Assembly: GCA_949751835.1 (NCBI GenBank)
Contig: CATKHK010000047.1
Coordinates: 62,001-126,000, forward strand
Length of the DNA stretch: 64,000 bases
Source of the DNA: Blepharisma japonicum
Lineage: Eukaryota; Ciliophora; Heterotrichea; Heterotrichida; Blepharismidae
Direction: 5' to 3'
Part shown: positions 32,873 to 42,866 of the stretch, piece by piece
Numbering within the stretch: position 1 is the first letter of the stretch
Layout of the letters: every line of letters begins with the position of its first letter
Made by a program: the position numbers and the translations under genes
The notes under the pieces: model-generated
The model's input: the letters and a program-made list of their open reading frames with translations, nothing else
What the model was told of the DNA's origin: nothing
Databases searched by the model: none

Positions 32873-33796
32873 ATGGGAATCAAGTCATCTAAGGAAGGAG
32901 GAAAGAAAAGAAAAAAGGTGCCAGATATATCAGTTTCTTTTGAAAATAGAATAAATACAAGTCCTCCTTTAACTATAAGCAATCATTCTGAGTTTGGCTG
33001 ACAATTAAAATTCGAGAAAGATAAGATCAGAACACTTGAGTCAGAACTCAAAAGTTGTAAACTAAAAATAGAAGTCCTTGAAGAAGAAAAAAAGATAACT
33101 TTAGAAAAGTATGAAAAGTACGAAGAATATAAATTTTTGTCAGAATATTATTTGAAGCAAATCGAAGAATATAAAAGTGCAGAAATTAAGCATGACGAAG
33201 AGTATATGAAGCTGCAGAATGTTTATGATGAGAAAATTGAATATTATAAAAATCAATTGAAAGAATATCAAAGTTCATTTAAATTGATGCGAAAATATGA
33301 GAAGTTTATAGAATCACAGAAAATTGCTCATAGATTGGATTTGCTTGATTTAGAAAAACGATTATTGGAGAGTAAAATCAAGGTTTTAAATTCTCCATCA
33401 AATTATGATATCAATAAAGAAATAGAAAAGGATAGAAATAGACTTCAAGAAATATATGATGAGGCTTTTATGAGTCACAAATATTTAGCAAACATACATT
33501 GCTTAGATGAAGAAAGCAGAGGTCATCTGATGATAGAAAAAGAAAGTAATCGGAAGACAAAATCAAAAGATTATAACATAGCCAAATGTATTGGATTTTA
33601 TGGAAAGCATGGAAACCATGGTCAAAGAAATTCTGAATCAACCAAAAGTCTCAGTTATTCAACCAGAGAATCAACAAAGACAATGCCTGAATCTGTAAGG
33701 CAGCCAAGCTTTTCTAGCAGAGATTCTCATCGTCTAGTGGCTAAATGTTTTGAATCCACCACAGAATCACGAGAAACTGAACATAGGATTCAGTAA
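32873..33796 (+). CDS. N-myristoylated coiled-coil protein (B1)
   Basis: A 307-residue protein starting MGIKSSKEGGKKRKK. Gly2 with Ser6 and a basic cluster is a good N-myristoylation plus polybasic membrane anchor. A TGA-coded Trp lies in SEFGWQLKF, 45 residues in. Residues about 50-180 are coiled coil, and the C-terminal third is Ser/Arg-rich and disordered. A standard-code search would start it only at 33137. Its promoter and first seven codons are duplicated at 33947-34111. Confidence 0.75.
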
Positions 33797-34546
33797 AAGG
33801 TACTATATAATTCTATAATTTCAAATTTCAATAAAAAATTAATTAATAATTGGATAAAATAGTATCACAATCAGGTTTTATATATGGCTTTCTCCTGATA
33901 TTTTCTTAAGAGAGCATCTCCCAATATCAATATGCCATCATAGGAGAAAGAATAAATTTTAAATAGCTTGCAGATATATTGTTTTTCTTAAATTAATAAT
34001 AAAATCCTTTTCGTTAACTTGCAATATCTTATAGTTTTAATATTTTTCTATGCCAACTGTTTGCGTTATATTTTCTCTAAAAAAAGCTATGGGAATAAAG
34101 TCATCTAAGTTTTTTACTTTAAACTTCAAATTTTAACAAGACAAGAAAATATAATTTTTGTCGAGATGGAAGCAATATTAAGCTATTTTCCTAATAAAGA
34201 TGGTCATGCTTTTATAAACTTAGGATCTCTTTAAATCAAAGTCAACTATGGATAAATAAGCTGAAAAGTTATCATCTTTTAAGTTTTAAGATTTAATCAT
34301 AATTAAATTTAGAATTTTAAAATTTAAGTTTTGAACTAGAAAACTGTAAACAGTCAATTTTACAATTTGAAATTTTCAATATCAAAATAACAATAAATAA
34401 TTAAATATTTGAATCATAATTTTTCTAAGCTTATTTATTAAAAAATCAAAATACAATATTTAGCTGCGCTATTTTTATTAGAAATCCTATCATTTTTATA
34501 AAATCTTGAAAAGTAAAATTTATTCACCATTTTATTATATCATAAA
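33797..34546. other. intergenic with duplicated relic
   Basis: 750 bp. It contains the B2 relic (next entry); the remaining 34112-34546 is A+T-rich with no gene. Confidence 0.6.
33947..34111 (+). pseudogene. relic B2: promoter and first codons of the coiled-coil gene
   Basis: This stretch matches 32731-32895 closely. The shared landmarks are AAAGAATAAATTTTAAATA, then CTTGCAGAT, then TTTCTATGCCAACTG, then ATGGGAATAAAGTCATCTAAG (start codon at 34089, coding for MGIKSSK). Similarity stops abruptly after the seventh codon, where the copy continues with a T-rich tract. It is a truncated duplicate. Confidence 0.88.
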
Positions 34547-35185
34547 ATGTGGATTCTGTTCATTGCTTTGGGTCTTGCTCACTCTTCCTTAGAGGATAGT
34601 CCTGAGCCTCCTCTTTGGCCTGATGTTTTTACTCAAACCTTCAACGAAAGTTGGTGGTATCAAGAATTTGGGACAGTTAATACTACTGGCACTTATTACT
34701 ACGACTGGACCAGCCAAATGTTACGTATTGACAGAGCTAATGGTAGATATGATGAGTACTGCGGCCTTGTTGGGTTTAGAGTCTTAACCAATGCTCCATG
34801 CACCCACTATGTAGTTGAAGGCAATAGATTCTTATATTATCCTAACGATGACACTTGTTGCTTTTGCTGCAATGAAGCTCAAGACTGTGGGATGCTTAAG
34901 CCAACCTGGCTTGAAAATGCTAGATTTACTGGCTCTCGCTATACTCCACAGAGTGAGACTTATACCTGAAATCTTCAAAATATTGACTATTTTGAGAGCG
35001 CAAATGTGTCGCCATCAAAGAGAGTTATGGAAAGCATTTACCAAGGATATACTGAATCAATGACTTTTCATAATATCACTTATAAAGTTCCTGAAGGTAT
35101 ATTTACCCTTCCAAATTCTTGTAGCCTGGAAGTTGTGTGTCCAGAGATTTCTAAATGCACAGCTGCCAGAAGAGTTAATAACTAA
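34547..35185 (+). CDS. secreted Cys-rich protein, paralogue A2
   Basis: A 212-residue paralogue of the gene at 31673, with signal peptide MWILFIALGLAHS and the same Cys blocks (YCG, APCTH, CCFCC, CSLEVVCPEIS). A TGA at 34967-34969 codes Trp in TYTWNLQN; the paralogue A1 has TGG at the matching place (YKWNKQG), which independently confirms TGA as Trp. Without recoding the gene would look truncated at 140 residues. Confidence 0.84.
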
Positions 35186-35276
35186 TATAAATTAGTTTTT
35201 AATAAAAATTAATTTTTTGAAGAAAGCATGCTTCAAATAGTATATTTAAGAGAAATAAGATAATTTAAACTAAGCA

Positions 35277-35349
35277 GGACCCATAGCACAACTGGTAGTG
35301 CAACGGACTCCAAATCCGCAGGTTGGGCGTTCAAGTCGCTCTGGGTTCA
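35277..35349 (+). tRNA. tRNA-Trp(CCA), copy 2
   Basis: Identical in all 73 positions to copy 1, including A27 and C43 and the TTTTT downstream. The leader (AAACTAAGCA) and the trailer are also shared with copy 1, so the two arose by segmental duplication together with the A gene. Confidence 0.96.
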
Positions 35350-36077
35350 CTTTTTATGAATTTTAAAAGAATATGGCTAATGAATTTGATAAAATTTCCA
35401 GCTAATTGCTACCGGAAATATTTTTTGAAGAAAAATTAGCTCTGTTTGTTTTGATTTTTATGAGAATTGTGAGAATTCTTCAATAAATCCTTTAAAAAAT
35501 TATTTAATTACTTATTAAGATTTCTAGAAAAATTCCAAATTTAAAAAGGTAAGAAAAACAGAATAATTTTGTATAGACAAAAGCGACATTAAGCCATTTT
35601 TCATGTAACGATTGCTATGCTTTGACTAGAACTTGCTAGCTTTTAAAATTTAATATTAAGCTGCACTGTAATTATATTTAGTGAAATTGAAAAATAATCA
35701 GTTTTTTATGTTTATGAATTTAAACGAAATTGATTCTTGGAATCTAGGATATTTTAATTCCAATATATAAATTTTATATCCATCTTTAAGGCTATTAATA
35801 TTTAGCTCTGAAAAGCTAGCCAACTACTGCAAAGATGCGGAAACTATATTGCAGGCACTAAAAGCAGGCAGGAAACAATAAATTTGCAATAAAGGACAAG
35901 CTAGAGTGTTTTTTCAAAAAAACCGATGATTTAGTCTCATCTTGAAATTCAAGAAAAATCTAAAAGAATTAAATAGGGGTTCACAAGAGATAAATTGAAG
36001 ACTTATGGGTTGATAAAAACACATAATATTTAGAAATTAGTTATATAAATAGCAGTAATGAGATTATTTTTTAAGCA
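35350..36077. other. intergenic between tRNA copies, decayed repeat
   Basis: 728 bp without an intact gene. Around 35550-35630 there is weak similarity to 34130-34210 (AGAAAA..AATAATTTTTGT, ATTAAGC.ATTTT, CATGCTTT), suggesting a third, eroded copy of the duplication unit upstream of tRNA copy 3. Confidence 0.45.
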
Positions 36078-36150
36078 GGACCCATAGCACAACTGGTAGT
36101 GCAACGGACTCCAAATCCGCAGGTTGGGCGTTCAAGTCGCTCTGGGTTCA
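36078..36150 (+). tRNA. tRNA-Trp(CCA), copy 3
   Basis: Identical in all 73 positions to copies 1 and 2, with the same 4-bp anticodon stem, a TAAGCA leader and a CTTTTTT terminator. No intact protein gene precedes it. Confidence 0.96.
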
Positions 36151-36238
36151 CTTTTTTCACTGTTAAATTATAATTAAGCATATCCCAAAATACTTGTTTT
36201 TTTAATTAATTATTTAGCAAATCGACAGTTTGAAGCTC

Positions 36239-36254
36239 ACCCTATTAATAGGGT
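36239..36254. repeat. 16-bp perfect palindrome
   Basis: ACCCTATTAATAGGGT, 88 bp after tRNA copy 3. It could be a protein-binding site or chance; no function can be assigned. Confidence 0.5.
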
Positions 36255-36465
36255 ATGGCCGGGAATATTGAATTTTTATAATTTTTTGTTAAATGCATTT
36301 TTAATTATAAAATGAATCTTTAAATCTTGCCTAAAAATACTATTTATTGCATTATATAGAATTCCTCTGCGATATCCACAATGCATAATCTCTATATCTA
36401 TTTACACTATAATCTATAAATAAATATCCTAATTATCGCCTTCAAAATCAGATTAGTTATCAAGA

Positions 36466-37203
36466 TTATTCATCAGACTCTTCAGGACCAACTTCGAACT
36501 TTTGCTTATTTCTTTTATTTCTTCTTTTTACCTTCACCTCCATCTTGTACTTCATCTCTTGCTCTCTAGGATTAACATAAGCTTCATTCTTATATAAGGT
36601 TTCTCCAGTAAGTGCTCCTTCAAAAACCTTTATGGGAGTCAAAGTAAACCTTGGTCCGATTTCTACCAAAGCGACTTCACTATTACTTTGTATCATTTCG
36701 AAATTTCTGAAAAATATTTTATTGTGTGCTTGGTTAAAGCTTAAAATGTGATCCACAAATGGCATTGATTTAGGGTGTTTTAAAGGTGTGCTAAATGTTT
36801 GTGTTAACATATGCTGAAGCAGCTGAAGTTGTGGCTTTTCACTCCAGCTGTTATCGAATGACAAAAGTGGTCTTGATCCTTTTAAGCAATTTCCTGACAA
36901 TTTAAGCTCACTACTTGTGTGAACACTTTGGAGTAAGAACTTCGCAGAAGGTCCAGAAGGGAAATTCGCAATCCAAAGGAAGGAAATGTGTTTTCTGCTT
37001 TCTAGATATATGCAATTATTGCAAGAATGCATTTCGGCAAGCTCTGCTAGGGTGGAAACTTGTGTTTTTCGATCCAGCTTGGTTTCTTTTTTACTGTGTG
37101 GTAGAAGGCGGATAAGATCGCTTATCAGGTGGCGCTCTTGGTGGGAAACTCCTCTGGAGCAGACGATAAGTGTCCTTTGCTTGTTTACCCACTTTTCTTC
37201 CAT
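36466..37203 (-). CDS. BRX1: ribosome biogenesis protein BRX1
   Basis: A 245-residue Brix-domain protein needed for 60S ribosomal subunit assembly in the nucleolus. N-terminal KQRTLIVCSRGVSHQERHLI, then LLPHSKKETKLDRK, then FLWIANFPSGPSAKFLL are the Brix signatures of BRX1. The block NKIFFRNFEM, then IGPRFTLTPIKVFEGALTGE, is specific to BRX1. It is shorter than the yeast and human proteins, mainly at both ends. The lysine-rich C-terminus fits nucleolar location. All Trp are TGG. Confidence 0.93.
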   Translation of the reverse strand: MEEKWVNKQRTLIVCSRGVSHQERHLISDLIRLLPHSKKETKLDRKTQVSTLAELAEMHSCNNCIYLESRKHISFLWIANFPSGPSAKFLLQSVHTSSELKLSGNCLKGSRPLLSFDNSWSEKPQLQLLQHMLTQTFSTPLKHPKSMPFVDHILSFNQAHNKIFFRNFEMIQSNSEVALVEIGPRFTLTPIKVFEGALTGETLYKNEAYVNPREQEMKYKMEVKVKRRNKRNKQKFEVGPEESDE

Positions 37204-37436
37204 TTATAAGGTAAATAGCTTTATGGTTATTTTAAAGATAAAAGAAGTTGATTTTAAGGAATAAATAAGTTTAAAAGTCAAAATTTAGCTTTTTCTATCC
37301 TATTTTAGCAATGAATAAAATTTAATGTATTTCATAGGGAGAAATAGTCAGCCAATTATGATATAAATTTTTTATTGGTAAATTTATTGATTGTTAACTT
37401 CTATCCTTATTGCATCTCTCTTTATTTGTTATATAA

Positions 37437-38195
37437 ATGTCACGATTTTTCAATAGCTATTACCTCGCTAATTATGCAGTTTTACTTCTATACCCTCTAT
37501 TCAGGCTGCTTTCAGGCACAGAACCTTCAAGACTCTTTATGGCGGACGACACTTTGCCAAGCTCTCTTGCATATTCTCGAGAAATCCAAGTACTGGCAAC
37601 CTGTACCGTCATTGCATTCTTAAAATACATCAAAAGCTTAACCTGGGAAGCCTTTTTCATTGAGTTTTTCTTCTACTACAAAATCTCTATAATCATCCTC
37701 TGCTTTTTTATCAGCATTTGGCTTATGTTTTGGTACATTTTTGCTTGTTTGCTTGTATGAATGCTCTTTAAAATGCCTATGTACGACGGTCCTCACAAGT
37801 TCAAAGAAATTGACTCAATGCGAGACTTTGAAGAAGACGTCTTAAAAAGCAAAAAAACCTGAATCGTGCTTTTTTATGCCCCTTGGAACGATGATTGTTT
37901 AACTACAATGACCTTATGATCTGATATGTCTATAAAATATACCACAAATTCTTTATGTTTTGCTAGAATTGATGTAGAAAATAATGAACATCTAGCCAAA
38001 AAATGCGCTGTAGATAATTCAGGGTTTTCTAGACAGCTGCCAAGCTTGATTGTATATGAAGATGGAAAAGAGGTGAAAAGGTTCCCACCAGTGGATAAAG
38101 AAGGGTATGCACCAAAGGTAAAGAGCTATAAAACAAAGGAAATAGTCCAATTTTTAGGAATTGATAGAAGATATTTAGCGACTAGAGACAATTAA
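37437..38195 (+). CDS. TMX2-like thioredoxin-related transmembrane protein
   Basis: A 252-residue protein with several hydrophobic segments in the first 115 residues (near residues 10-25, 45-60 and 78-110) and a thioredoxin-like domain at about 120-245. The active-site strand is LFYAPWNDDC (C154), which corresponds to the SNDC-type site of TMX2 with one Cys instead of CxxC. Three TGAs are Trp: at 37758, in KKTWIVLF and in MTLWSDMS. It is probably an ER membrane protein with little or no disulfide exchange activity. Confidence 0.82.
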
Positions 38196-38227
38196 TAATT
38201 TTCTTGGTAATTAGACTAATTGGCTTT

Positions 38228-38932
38228 TTATTCATATTCTACTATGAAGGTAGTGTCAGATTTACAGCCAAACTGAGTAAAGGTAACTCGGGTCATGTCT
38301 TCCATCTTTATTGGAGGGGATGCCCTGCTGGTTTTTACGACAAAGTTCCTCCTGTCAGTTAATTTTTCATAAATTTTGCTGAGCATGCTCCACATTGGTT
38401 GACTTGCATCAAATACTTCTGTAAATTCTGCACCGTTTGGCATTATAAATCGGATATTAAGTCTTGGCCTATTTCTAGCAATATCAGCAGGACTCATATC
38501 TCCAGAGCTCTCTGAATAGCATTGAATAGCTTTAGCCACATCCCAATTCCCAGCTTCTAAGTAAAAAAACGCAGCATTTACATCATAAATGTTTGGGCAT
38601 GCCGACATTAGTTCTTGGGCCTTGCATAAGCGTTGATATTCTCTTTGTTCTTGCTGGACTTTTTCGTCTTGCCGCTTTTGGTTTTCCTGCCTGATTCTGG
38701 CCATTTCTTCTTTGTTTTTCCTAAGCTTCTCATCTCTGAGCTGGCTTTTTTGTCCTTGAAGCCTTTTAATATTTTGGATTTCATGCTTTCTATTGAGATA
38801 TTTATTTAATTTTATGTTCAGGCCTGATGTATCGATTTCTTCTATTAGGGCTGATTTTAGAAGTCTTGGGTCAATTTCGATAGGAGGGATGAGGCACTTT
38901 TTGATAGTAAAAAGAGCTTGAGTGTTTTCCAT
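38228..38932 (-). CDS. UBA-like/UBX-like domain protein
   Basis: A 234-residue protein. A basic coiled coil at about 40-105 is followed by a UBA-like helix set (IYDVNAAFFYLEAGNWDVAKAIQCY). The C-terminal domain (about 155-234) looks like a UBX or ubiquitin-like fold (RLNIRFIMPNGAEFTEVFDASQPMWSML, then FVVKTSRASPPIK). The R-x-x-x-P-N-G start is UBX-like, though the FPR signature loop is not clear. UBX proteins are cofactors of the p97/Cdc48 ATPase; that role is inferred. Confidence 0.75.
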   Translation of the reverse strand: MENTQALFTIKKCLIPPIEIDPRLLKSALIEEIDTSGLNIKLNKYLNRKHEIQNIKRLQGQKSQLRDEKLRKNKEEMARIRQENQKRQDEKVQQEQREYQRLCKAQELMSACPNIYDVNAAFFYLEAGNWDVAKAIQCYSESSGDMSPADIARNRPRLNIRFIMPNGAEFTEVFDASQPMWSMLSKIYEKLTDRRNFVVKTSRASPPIKMEDMTRVTFTQFGCKSDTTFIVEYE

Positions 38933-39008
38933 TTATATGATATTACTCTATTCTTATATTTCTTATGGGGAATTAAGCAAAAATAATTATTCTGGCAAGA
39001 AATATTTA

Positions 39009-40403
39009 TTAATCAAATTTCAATACTACACGTTGGCTTTTTAATAGAGAAACTGCTGGACACAATGGTCCTGTCACTTTATTATATGCAATCCCAAGTG
39101 ATACTCCATTCCTACAGAACTCTAATGTCTGATGCATAATGTCTACCTTTACAGTAATAATATCTCCTCTCTTGCATGGTGTTGTATATTCTTCTCTTGT
39201 GTCTACATTAGATATTTTTATTCCATTATAGCAAGCTAATCCCCATTCTTTATTTCCTGACCCCAGATGTCCAGATATTGGTGTGTCAGGGTGCGCGACT
39301 CCCAAAATAATTTGTCATGAGTTGCTGGATACTGATGTATTCAACTCTATAATCACAGAATAGGTATGAACTCCAGCATACCATTTTACGTCCCCTAGAA
39401 CTTTTTCCCAGTCATAATGGTGCCCAACAGCTGTTTTTTTGTCACTTGATAGCACAATTAAAGATCCAATTTTGTTTGAGTTTCATGTCCATGGCCTTTT
39501 GCTACCTGATCTTTCTTTAAATATCTTACTATCACTCGTTTGGTACATATGAGGTGCCGCTTGAAATGCAACAGCATGATAAAGATCATCTTTAGAAATA
39601 AGGCGAGTAGGTTCAATTTCTCTAATAATATAGCATGCTGGAATTAGTGGGAATCTTATATGCGCAAACAGCCTATTAAGCATTTCAATATTTTCAGCTG
39701 TAAACACAGATACGTCAAAGTTTTCATGAATTTCTGGATTAATGCTACCATATCCTCTTACATATCTTAAACAAGCCAAATACAAACTTACCTCAAAAAC
39801 GCCATCATATAAAGTGTCTCTTTCTAAAACCAACTCGACGACTTCTACAGGCAAATGCAAAAATGCTTCACTTTCTAAATACTCTTCTGTATAAACATCA
39901 ATAAATTCTAAGCACATTTCTTGAATTTCTAAGATTTTTAAGTCATAAGAGTCTATAAGGATTATTGAAATTTGTTCTAGGTTCGAAGGCGAAGTGTTTA
40001 GATTTTCTATAATGGTTTTGGCTGCATTGCAAAACTCTGATTTTGCAGTAGCAATGCAAAATGCGTCTGCAGCTTTAATTAAAGGTACTATAGTAGAAAT
40101 ATTCAGATTTATGCTGCCTGTGTAGAGAAATTGCAATAGTAATTTAAAAATATCTGAGTTTGTGTCGTTTAGTCTCATTTGTTTAGAAGAGCCTTCTACA
40201 AATGGGCCGTAAAGCAGCTTTGCGAAGTAAGGACTTGCAGCGGCCAAAATTTGGCTATGTGCTGGAATTCTTTCTCCAGTTTTTTCAATAATGATAGTGA
40301 AATCACTATAAAGATTCGAAAACAGCAACTCTTTCAAAGATGAAATCACGATGTGTTGCGAATTTATTTGTATTTCAAATAAATCTTCCTTTTGATTTTC
40401 CAT
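39009..40403 (-). CDS. BTB-BACK-SPRY protein
   Basis: A 464-residue protein rejoined across two TGAs (Trp in RPWTWNSNK and SNSWQIIL). BTB spans about 30-130 (FSNLYSDFTIIIEKTGERIP, HSQILAAASPYFAKLL, FLYTGSINL), and a BACK-like helical region follows. The C-terminal SPRY-like domain (about 310-464) has DWEKVLGDVKWYAGVHTYSV and KWGL-like GNKEWGLACYNG blocks. BTB domains recruit Cullin-3, so it may be a substrate adaptor of a Cul3 ubiquitin ligase. Its start codon is 13 bp from that of the divergent decayed gene. Confidence 0.85.
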
Positions 40404-40416
40404 TTATTGCCGCTTA

Positions 40417-41700
40417 ATGATTCATCAGAAATTAGTGCTTCAAAGGTTTTTTCCTGAATTTATAATAACGATTAATAAGGAAAGAAATTTTGGTAAAAGG
40501 TGGATTAATTATTATAATAAATATGCGCCCCAACTGTTTTTAGAAGCAATTCCTTTAAATAAGAGTGATGATATAGTTGTTAAGGTCTTCGAAGAAATAA
40601 GCAATTACTCTATCACTCCAACGAGTTTTCACGGCCGAAATATAAACTGCAATCAAAACATATACTATGCTTCGCAAGAACTCCGAAACTATAATAAAGT
40701 TTTAATAAGTAAGCTGCAGACTGCTGAAAGCTTATTAAAGGATAGTAATATTATTTTAGAGTTGCTGTTTAAAATAACATTTTTACAACTCGAGAAAAGC
40801 AAAAGCTATATAGCACAAACCATATTGCAAAACTATTAGAAGCAAAAATAATAGATTTTAAAAATCAATTAATAAAGTGCAGCTTATATGAGAAGCGCAT
40901 AGAAACTATCACTTTCAGCGGTACATATGATGGCATTTACCAGACTTTAAAAGAAATTCAGTTGCAAGATTTGCACTTAATGCTTCAGGGCTTAATAACA
41001 AGATCAAAATATATAATCAAGAGTTAAAGGAATTAGTTCTTATTAAACTTCTGAATCTAAATCAGATATCAAAAAGAGTGCAAAACGCAATAAAGAGGAT
41101 ATTGGCATTACTCTTAATCCTCTTGAAAACATTAATAATCAAGAAAGCTATTAACTCATTAGTATCAGACCAACATACAGCACTAATATACATCTTCGCT
41201 AGAAAAGGAAAAGGAAAATTATTATTGATTCAAACAATAATTTGCTTGAAACGCATACTGTTGTTTATATAAAATCTCTCCGAGCAACTATATAATTTTC
41301 GACCCAAGTAATTCTGACTTCAGCAAACACCTTGGATAGATATCAATAGAAAATTGTAGGTGAATTTATAAATCTTGACATTGTAGAAGAAGAATTACGA
41401 ATTTACACTCCAGAAAGCAAACAATTGTATCGATATCTATGCAAAGATACCATTTGCATTAAATAATATTGAATCTATAGATATAAAACATGCCAAAAAT
41501 TTAGAATTTTGAAAACAATTTCAAATAATGCAGATATATGCATTGAAATAGCTTTTTATGGGAGTAGTCTGCCTTTAAGAATAAAGCAATCATCAAGTAT
41601 GAATTTAGTAATATATGATTTAATAAAATGCATAAACAAGCAATTTAAAAGTTTAAAAATTTACCCAAGTCTTCGGTGAAAATATTGAATTAAGTTATTA
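40417..41700 (+). pseudogene. decayed coiled-coil-like gene
   Basis: An ATG at 40417 opens 140 codons (IHQKLVLQRFF onward). Coding-like sequence then continues in shifting frames: a second frame from about 40825 (LLEAKIIDFKNQLIK, then YEKRIETITFSGTYDG) and a third from about 41050 (SESKSDIKKSAKRNKED, then ENINNQESY). A later part is broken by several TAA/TAG (FINLDIVEEELRIYTP). No 15- or 16-nt GTA...AG intron repairs these breaks. It is best read as an inactivated gene of unknown family. The first 140 codons might still be expressed. Confidence 0.6.
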
Positions 41701-42146
41701 TGAATGATACACTAAATCGAATTAATTGTTTAAAAAGCGACGAATATTATTTTGGGGTCAAAATTTTGAGAGATTTTATATGGTCTAGCTATTCATGCTT
41801 ATTTCTCAACTTTACCTAAAGCTCCTAGCATTTCTCTCGAGCCTATTTTACTTGAGTTGAGCCACTCTTATTAATTGGCAAAAAATGGAAGCCGCTATCT
41901 TGATGATTATTCTCTGTAAACTGATATGAGAGAGAATAGTCAAGCATTAGTTTAATATAAAGATTTTTTATATGAAGAAACTCATAATAATAATTAATAA
42001 ATTTAATGGATTCAAATAAATTTTTGATCATAAGTCATAAAAATTGGTATTTTGATAAGAAGCTAATTATAAGTCTAAGAAATTGGAGAAAATTTTAATC
42101 CAAAAATGATAAATTATTTAGTTAATAAAGTCTCAAATGATAACAA
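41701..42146. other. intergenic, no convincing gene
   Basis: 446 bp downstream of the decayed gene. A 62-codon minus-strand frame at 41843-42031 is of low complexity and is not credited. Confidence 0.45.
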
Positions 42147-42866
42147 TTAGCTAGGCTGAATGCGCCTTAGATAGCTTTCAAACCTTTTTTCAGCTGAAAT
42201 TAGGATAAAAAATATAGCTATGCAAAAGCTATATAAGTCAAAAAGCACAAAGGTGTAAACTTTGTCTTTTCTTAATATTTCGATTTCTGATATTAGACCA
42301 ATTAAAGACCCAACAATTATTCCAAACGTTAGAATAAAAGTTAAAATTGTGAATATTTTGTAACGCTGAGCTCTCTTCTGAACAAGAGTCACAATTTTAA
42401 TTGTAAAAAGTCCAGCAAGTACAGCTAAAATAATCGCGCTGTATGCACTGCATAAATCTGTTGAAGACTTTAAGCTGAAAATACTGCTCACCTCATCGCA
42501 ATTATCAAAATCATAAATAATCACAGTCAGCAGCACTGTTGACATAAAAGGTGCATAAAGAGCTCCAATTTTCGGAAAAACGTTTGTTCTCGCTATAAAC
42601 TTGTAGAGATTAACCACTTTAGTTAATAAGAGTATTGCTGTAAATATTAGTCTAATAATATATCCAAGAGTGGTTGCAGCTTCAATAGACATATTGGCGA
42701 CGTCAAGTGAGCACGAAGAATGAAATACGGCCTCGTAATTCATCTGGGCGTCTATAATCGCAGTCACAAAAAAGCACATATCCGCAACCAATAAAATGTG
42801 TCCGACCACACTTTGTATGTCGTAAAGATTGTTATTTGGAGTAATTCCTCTTAACAAATCGTTCAT
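42147..42866 (-). CDS. six-transmembrane protein, 239 aa
   Basis: An intact frame with about six hydrophobic helices (near residues 17-40, 63-85, 100-122, 140-164, 170-195 and 203-225). Polar loops between them include a Cys-containing loop (SSCSLDVANMS). The ends are short and the basic C-terminus (KRFESYLRRIQPS) is probably cytosolic. No family was recognised; it does not look like a standard transporter. No TGA is used. Confidence 0.72.
   Translation of the reverse strand: MNDLLRGITPNNNLYDIQSVVGHILLVADMCFFVTAIIDAQMNYEAVFHSSCSLDVANMSIEAATTLGYIIRLIFTAILLLTKVVNLYKFIARTNVFPKIGALYAPFMSTVLLTVIIYDFDNCDEVSSIFSLKSSTDLCSAYSAIILAVLAGLFTIKIVTLVQKRAQRYKIFTILTFILTFGIIVGSLIGLISEIEILRKDKVYTFVLFDLYSFCIAIFFILISAEKRFESYLRRIQPS

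Noticed and set aside
32422-36150. the tRNA as a UCA suppressor
   Set aside because: The anticodon loop reads CTCCAAA in all copies, so the encoded anticodon is CCA, not UCA.
41843-42031. 62-codon minus-strand ORF
   Set aside because: Low-complexity, no relatives seen nearby, in debris beside a decayed gene.
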